Shown: positions 58,282 through 64,000 of the stretch, piece by piece
How positions within the stretch are numbered: the first letter of the stretch is position 1
How the letters are laid out: each line of letters opens with the position of its first letter
Origin: Berberis thunbergii
Lineage: Eukaryota > Streptophyta > Magnoliopsida > Ranunculales > Berberidaceae
NCBI GenBank assembly: GCA_003290165.1
Contig: QNQO01000220.1
Coordinates: forward strand, 903,001 to 967,000
Direction: 5' to 3'
DNA: 64,000 nt
The notes under the pieces: generated by a model
Seen by the model: the letters and a program-made list of their open reading frames with translations, nothing else
Databases searched by the model: none
Told to the model about the DNA's origin: nothing
Made by a program: the position numbers and the translations under genes

Positions 58282-60047
58282 TCCTATCACTCACATTTCA
58301 TAACCAATCTACATCAGAATATCTGGCAACATGAGAAGTGGTTTAATAAAGGTACCAAATTTCATAATTTTGCATACTTCTCTCATATCTGATAATGTGT
58401 TTAACAATAATGAGATGCGACTCTTTAGAGTCAGCTTGAAGCTAGTACAAACTCTAACATTGTAGGAAATGTCAGGCCTACTGGCGACAAGATACAACAA
58501 ACTACCACTCATACTACGGTACAATGTTTTATCAACATTTTTACCATTTTCATCTGCTTTGTTTTTGTATATTCATTTGGTTCCAATCACATGTTGACTT
58601 GTAGTTCTCTCAACAAGCTTCCAAACATCATTTATCTTGGACTAATCCAGTTCTTCCTGCATCACATTGATCACATCTCATCAGTAAATGCTTCATTAAC
58701 ATTATGTGGTTCAACTTATCCTATGAAACACAAGTATGAAACTTGTTTGATTGTTCTACTCCTCATAGTCCATTTTGACGGATCTTTAAATATCTAGTAT
58801 CATCTTGAAAGCTTCGGGACTGAAAGAGGCATATTAGGGGGTGGAGTTGATCTGCTGTAGATAGTACTGGATCTTCTGCATCTGTATTATATGTAGGAAG
58901 AAATTCAATTGATGAATTATCTTTATCTGTCTCTCTGGGAACGTCATGAACAATCAAAGACTCATACAAATCCTGATTATTTGAGACAACTTGTTCCATC
59001 ATATTAGGTTCATCAACTTTGACATAGATTGATTCTTGCATACATCTGCACTCAAGATTATAAACCTGATATGCTTTGCAGTGGGGAGAGTATCAAAAAA
59101 ATTACTCAATTTGCCATTGTCTCAAACTTCGTCCTGTAATCTTTGTATTTGTTGTACCACAAACTTCCAAAAAGTTTGAAGTGTTTGAATGATTGAGGTT
59201 TGTTTCTATAGAGTTTATACGGGGTGTTATGAATTCATTTTCTCAAGTAAACTTGATATCAAGCCGTATTTACTGCCTCAACCAAATCGAAGTGGATTAG
59301 ATCAAACGACTTAGAGGTGCTGATGACTTTCTCTTTTTTGTGTGAGCATCTGATATGCTTTCGTATCTGTTAGGTTTCACACAGTTTCATATGTGTGAGG
59401 CATGCCACAGGCGCCTTTCCATACTAGAGGTTTAAAAAGCACATAATTTCATATGTCTCCAACTTTGGTAGATTTCTAATACATTCCTTGCAGTTAATCC
59501 TTACAAAATGTCAATAATTAATATGACCAAGCGTACAATGCCACAATTTACAAATAACATCTCTCACAAGAAAGCTTTTGGCAGTTTTGTTCTCTATCAC
59601 GTAGAAATGTTCAGATGATGATCGAGTACCAGTGAGGATGACATTGTATTTTTCATCCTTTACTTTGCAATCCTTATCAGTAAAAACACAATTCTTACCT
59701 TTAAACAACTAACTAATATTGAGGAATTTATGTTTGAGTTCATCCACTTGAACGACTTTGTCAATTCTTAGAATAATTTCGAACTCAACATATCCAATGC
59801 CAAAAATCTTAGCTTTGACTTCATCTCCAAAGGTAACATCACCATCATCTTTCCAATCCTTAAGATTTTTCTTAACTTCAGTCATATGTCGAGAGAAATC
59901 ATTATCCAAGTACCATCTCGAGGAACTACTAGCTTCGTTGAATACTAGAGTATGCCATGTGCCGTTGGCACTCCACATAATTTTAATTTTGTCAAATATT
60001 TTGTATTGAACACTTCTGTCACTATCCCTATTTCCGTTCTCAATCAA
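58282..60047 (-). pseudogene. Ty1/copia gag-pre-integrase to RNase H, with RT deletion
   Basis: In minus-strand order: a protease/pre-integrase start 'SSSSRWYLDNDFSRHMTEVK' (59709-60047), 'GTRSSSEHFYVIENKTAKSF' and 'LWHCTLGHINY' (59511-59708), an integrase-to-RT linker (58763-59041), the RT start 'VIGTK' region (about 58560-58620), then 'LYRSMSGSLLYLVASRPDIS' (58440-58520), the start of RNase H. In copia elements some 200 RT residues lie between the last two blocks. Here they are joined almost directly. The integrase core is mostly lost too. Confidence 0.83.
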
Positions 60048-60059
60048 TATTGAAGTGTA

Positions 60060-60800
60060 AGCCTATTTTAAGGTAAATATATATATTATAAATTTTTAGG
60101 GTTAAAGTCATTTAAATTTGAATACTTTGGGGAAAAATTTAAACGCCGAGAATAAATTCTCCCCCCCAATCTTTGAATTCGCCAAAACACGAAATTTAGG
60201 GCTTTTGTTTAAATGTGCATTAAGATGTCCGACTCATTTTTTTCTGGTATGATCAACATGTCTCAGTACTTTGAAAATATTAAAGACGTAAAATACATTA
60301 TATGTTTTCTAATTATAAAATATATATTTTTAAAATTTTAGCACTTGTATTAACTATTGATTTTGTTGAAAAGATCTTCAAAAATGCATTTCAATGATAC
60401 TAAGTTTTCTAAAATCCGACAATGTTGTAGATAGTTACGATAATTTTAATTTTGCTAAAAGAAAAACACAATAGATTTTCTCTCTCCGCCACATGTACAT
60501 TCTACCAACTTTTTTCAAAAGTTTTTCATTATTTTTGCCCTTTTACATGTTTTATATTTATTAATATGCCATCATACAAAATGAATCTCAACCCTCAAAT
60601 TCATTACATTTCCCAATTTTCAATCCTAACCATCTTTTATCTCCAATGCTTATGATTTAACATTGTCCCAGTCAGCAGTGAATAGTAAAACACCTATCTG
60701 AATTGTAATATAGATAACATAACTTTTTTTCAGCTTTTGTTTTCCAATCTATCATCAACGAATGATTCTAATTGTTATTGATCAGAGTCAATCTTAGGCA
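60060..60800. other. AT-rich intergenic DNA
   Basis: About 740 bp without genes or recognised repeats, including C- and A-runs near 60160. The frame 60452-60655 has no domain. Confidence 0.45.
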
Positions 60801-60808
60801 ATGATTGT

Positions 60809-61495
60809 TGATCATTTACCAAAACGGTCCCTCCTATGCGCCATACACATGTCATGATGATATTGAGGAATGATAGGCCCTAGTGTCAGCCCAACACTGA
60901 TTCGAACCAAGTGGTTCTAAGCCCGCCCAATGTAGTCCGCCAAACGGACTCGAATTCTTACAGCCTGCTAAGCCCACGTGTCTCATATCTATCATCAATA
61001 CCCGTAAGCCAGCTAAGGTAAGTATCTCGAGGATCAGCTTCGGACGGGCAATTACAATAGCTATTCGCTTTCCATTAGGAAGCAAATTCCAGAGTATATG
61101 TCACACATGGAGACTTCTATCTATAGACTACTCTAGAAACGAGAACTACCTCCCAGCGTATCTAGGATCACAAGGCTAACAGATAAACTCCCCTTCATAG
61201 CATGACTCCTAAATAGAGAATGATCTCCATGAATATCTTCTTCTTTAATCTACGCCATCAATGGTCTTGTCGAACCAAGACTCCAACACTATAAATAAGA
61301 CACGAGGTATGTAAGCTAAGGTACGTTACAAATTTCTTGTTCACAACATTACACCTTCCTCAGATCCCCGTCTGACTTTAGCATCGGAGTGCCATCGGCC
61401 ACACAATGGCGGTCTGCGACTCATGTGCGTTCCTTATGCAGGTCAGTAGGTTTGCAAGTCAAAGTCAAAGCAGAGAGCGAAAAACAGCTTCATCA
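60809..61495 (+). repeat. LTR3 of gag-protease element 3
   Basis: A 687-bp LTR starting TGATCATTTACC and ending 'acagcttcatca'. It shares 'cagcccaacactgat', 'ggttctaagcccgcccaa', 'tataaataagac' and 'gtgccatcggcc' with the other LTRs of the family. Its first 30 bases differ from them, so it is a separate subfamily or was altered at the end. Confidence 0.83.
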
Positions 61496-61496
61496 G

Positions 61497-61516
61497 TTTG
61501 GCGTTGTTTGTGGGGA
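61497..61516 (+). promoter_or_regulatory. Primer binding site of element 3
   Basis: 'TTTGGCGTTGTTTGTGGGGA' directly follows the LTR. It matches the Tat-type PBS style (TTGGCGCCGT...GTGGGGA) with a few changes. Confidence 0.7.
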
Positions 61517-61569
61517 CGACAAAGTTCCTAACCTTTCACTAGCATCATATCTCTTTGGGATACAAAGAG

Positions 61570-62890
61570 ATGGTTACCACCAGATCACGCAATAATGGAA
61601 AACAAGGGGGCACGTCTAATGCCCAGACTGACACTATACCACCACTCTCAGCAGTGCCGGTGGCACACGGGCAACAGACTCACGCCCTCGCGCCAGCCAC
61701 AACAAGGACAGACCCAAGGATAGATTTGTTGTCGTCTCAAATACAACAAATCGCCAAAGAAGTGGATGTTCTCATACAACAGAACCCTCCACCCGTTATT
61801 GGAAATCAGGAGCAACACAAGCCTCCATCTTCGGAAGACAACAGGGAGCAATCACCGGAGAGTCAAGCCCTTGCTAGTTCTCATTGGACTATAGGGGGCA
61901 GCGTAGCTAAAGCAGAATCAACTCTCAGGGAAGAGAGGATCGCCCTTCAGAACCCCTTTCGCAGAGGGGCACATGACCCAGACGTGTTGTACCATCTCTT
62001 TGTTCCACCATTTGTTGAACGAGGCTCTTCCAAAGAAGTTCAGGCGTCCAAAGCTCGACATTCACGATGGGATCACTGACCCATTCGATCACCTACGCCA
62101 TTACCAGCACGTAATGGCACTCAAAGAAGGATCCGAGTTGGTATTGTGCAGAACTTTCCCTACTAGCCTAAAGAAGTCAGCATTAACATGGTTCTATAGC
62201 CTTTCGCCAAAGTCGATCGACTAATTCAAAATGCTGGCGAAGGAGTTCCTGATGCGTTTTCCTCAAAGTTCCGCACTACATACTCTCTCTGAAGCGGATA
62301 TTCAATGAGACATTCAGAGTGTATGTCAGGCGCTTCAATAATGAGCGTCAGCTCATTGATGGCTGCAGTGACGACTTTTATCGCGGGCCTCAAAGAGTGA
62401 AATCTATATGACTTCCTCATCTTAGAATCCCCTTTGGATATGATATAACTCCTTAAGGGGGCCCAGAGGTACATCACCTTAGAAGAGATGAAAACCATGA
62501 AAAGAGGAACAAAAGTTTTGAAAAAGCCCTCAGTTCCTAAGGAAATGAATGAGGGAAAGTGCAATGACAACATGTCAGACCCTGGCTAGTTGAGGATAGA
62601 GAAAACTTCCAACTATGTTGGATCCAGATCCATGACCCCACTCAATTCTAGCCTATCAGATGACCTGAATTCCATGAAAAATTAGGAAGACCTAAAGTGG
62701 TCCCCCGAAGCAGCGCGAAGACCCTCTAAATGTCACAACAACGAGTACCGCTCATACCACAAAGAGGGTGGCCATGACACCAATGACTGCAAGAGTTTAA
62801 GGTATAAAATTGAGTACTTGATCCACATGGGAAAGCTAAAGGAGCTCCTGGGCTCTAAAAATCAACCAAAACAGGGGAGTCAGTCAAAGA
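61570..62890 (+). pseudogene. Gag of gag-protease element 3
   Basis: The best-kept gag N-terminus of the three. It starts 'MVTTRSRNNGKQGGTSNAQT' at 61570 and stays open for 170 codons, through 'RIDLLSSQIQQIAKEVDVLI' and 'PFRRGAHDPDVLYHLF', until a frameshift near 62020. It then continues in the next frame with 'KKFRRPKLDIHDGITDPFDH' and 'TFPTSLKKSALTWFYSLSPK' to a stop at 62222. Later blocks, including a knuckle-like 'CHNNEYRSYHKEGGHDTNDC' near 62733-62792, are interrupted. Confidence 0.85.
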
Positions 62891-63079
62891 GGTCGAGAAG
62901 GAGACTCCAGGCACAATCTATGTCTCTCATGGAGTTAGATTGGATGAAGACCAGTCAAATAGATCCCGCAAGCGGACTCTACTAGAGATGCGGAAAAAGC
63001 TCGCAGATGAGAGAAAACGTATTTACTACTCGATGTGCAAAGCCCCATCCCCACCTTTCCTTTATAGATAAGAACCTCG

Positions 63080-63460
63080 AAGGAGTACGAGCACTACACA
63101 ATGACGCTCTCGTCATATTATTGCAAGGTGGGAGGTAAAGAGAGCCCTGGTGGATACGGAAAGCTCACTCAACGTCTTGTTCTACAATGTGTTCTGCGGT
63201 ATGGACCTCAAGGAGGAGAGCCCGATATCCTCAGACTATCAACTAATTGGATTCAGCGGAGATAAATGCTTCCCGATAGGGAAGATAAGGTTAGCAGTAG
63301 TGGCAGGAGAGCCACAACTGAGAAACATCTTGATCCTGGACATCATGTAGTAGACGCGCCACCTACCCACAATCTTATCTTGGGAAGACCATGGCTCCAC
63401 CAGATGAAAGCATTAGTCTCCACCCTTCACCAGTGTGTTAAGTACACCGCTATCCATTCG
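63080..63460 (+). pseudogene. Aspartic protease of gag-protease element 3
   Basis: 'LHNDALVI' is followed by 'VDTESSLNVLFYNVFCGMDL' and 'YQLIGFSGDKCFPIGKIRLA'. The glycine of the D-T-G site is glutamate (GAA). 'LILGRPWLHQMKALVSTLHQ' (63375-63435) follows in another frame. Not active. Confidence 0.84.
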
Positions 63461-63464
63461 GAAT

Positions 63465-64000
63465 GAACAATACATGGGGACCAACCAACAACACGAGGTT
63501 GCCACTAAGTTGCACTGAAACAGATAGAAAGTTCACAAATCCAATTGGAGCCCACAAGGCGATTCTAACTAAAGCCGGACTCAGAGACTGTGGATGAGTC
63601 ACTCCACTCACACGAGATCCCAACAGCAGTGGCTCATTTCATAAATGGGGGACATTTAAGCGATACAGAAGCAATCTGTTATTAAACCCATCAAAGCGAA
63701 GAGGTTAATGCAGACAGGAGTACAACCCCGACAATCCGTCGATATGAAAATTAACTCCCACGCAAGGTTAATTCTTCAATAATCTAAGGGACATCAACAA
63801 AGCTTGGCAGTTCGCTGAAAGTATCAACAATCCAGCAAGGGCCATGCAAATTCACTTCAGGGTCGGATCGACTCCTCTCCACCAATAGTTAGTCTATTTC
63901 AGTTGTTTATTTCTTTTCCATAGTCATTGCAGAGTTTTAGTTCTTAGAATCTTATGTGATCTGCAATCATTTAAGAAATAAAAAAGAATTATGCAAACAC
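63465..64000 (+). repeat. Start of pol-replacing region of element 3
   Basis: The PR-RT linker with 'GDQPTTRGCH' and 'VALKQIESS' (63478-63535) is followed by non-coding sequence ending with 'gcaatcatttaagaaataaa' (about 63964-63983). That is the same landmark that follows the linker in elements 1 and 2. The element continues beyond the window. Confidence 0.7.

Overview
This window is nuclear DNA of a flowering plant, most likely a eudicot. The evidence is Tat-clade Ty3/gypsy and Ty1/copia retrotransposons, hAT, PIF and CACTA DNA transposons, AT-rich introns and intergenic DNA, and one intact intron-containing gene of a plant-specific coiled-coil family. The species cannot be read from the sequence. 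Most of the window is nested, decayed transposable elements.

Layout. 1-2787: tandem repeats interrupted by a 1.8 kb solo LTR (160-1932). 2788-4448: another solo LTR. 4705-13381: a nearly full Tat-lineage Ty3/gypsy element on the minus strand. It has a truncated 5' LTR, decayed PR/RT/RNase H/IN, a block of about 178-bp tandem repeats, an antisense ORF with its own intron on the plus strand, and a 3' LTR. 13.4-16.7 kb: small elements, namely two hAT-type non-autonomous elements with 8-bp target duplications and a 170-bp foldback. 16.7-20.3 kb: the only intact host gene, with three exons, coding for a coiled-coil protein of about 704 aa (At5g41620-like). 20.9-21.9 kb: a third hAT element. 24.36-26.19 kb: a second copy of the first solo LTR. 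26.4-27.4 kb: a dead PIF/Harbinger transposase. 27.4-28.8 kb: two different tandem repeat arrays. 28.8-39.6 kb: a third LTR type, followed by two linked non-autonomous gag-protease elements of the same LTR family as the Tat element. 40.88-41.69 kb: a fourth hAT element. 41.95-42.64 kb: a diverged LTR. 44.56-54.09 kb: a 9.5 kb CACTA element carrying exon/intron fragments of at least five unrelated host genes. 56.3-60.05 kb: a Ty1/copia remnant on the minus strand with an internal RT deletion and a nested 1.7 kb insertion. 60.8-64 kb: a third gag-protease element, cut by the window end.

How the pieces relate. The minus-strand Tat element and the three gag-protease elements share LTR ends, a Tat-type primer binding site where it can be seen, the antisense ORF and at least one unit of the tandem repeat. 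They look like an autonomous family and its pol-less derivatives. The CACTA element sits inside a minus-strand copy of the LTR found intact at 28795-29849, so the window contains its own empty-site control. No prokaryotic operon, CRISPR array, rRNA or tRNA gene was seen. Apart from the 704-aa gene, no open reading frame over 100 codons looks like a functional host gene.
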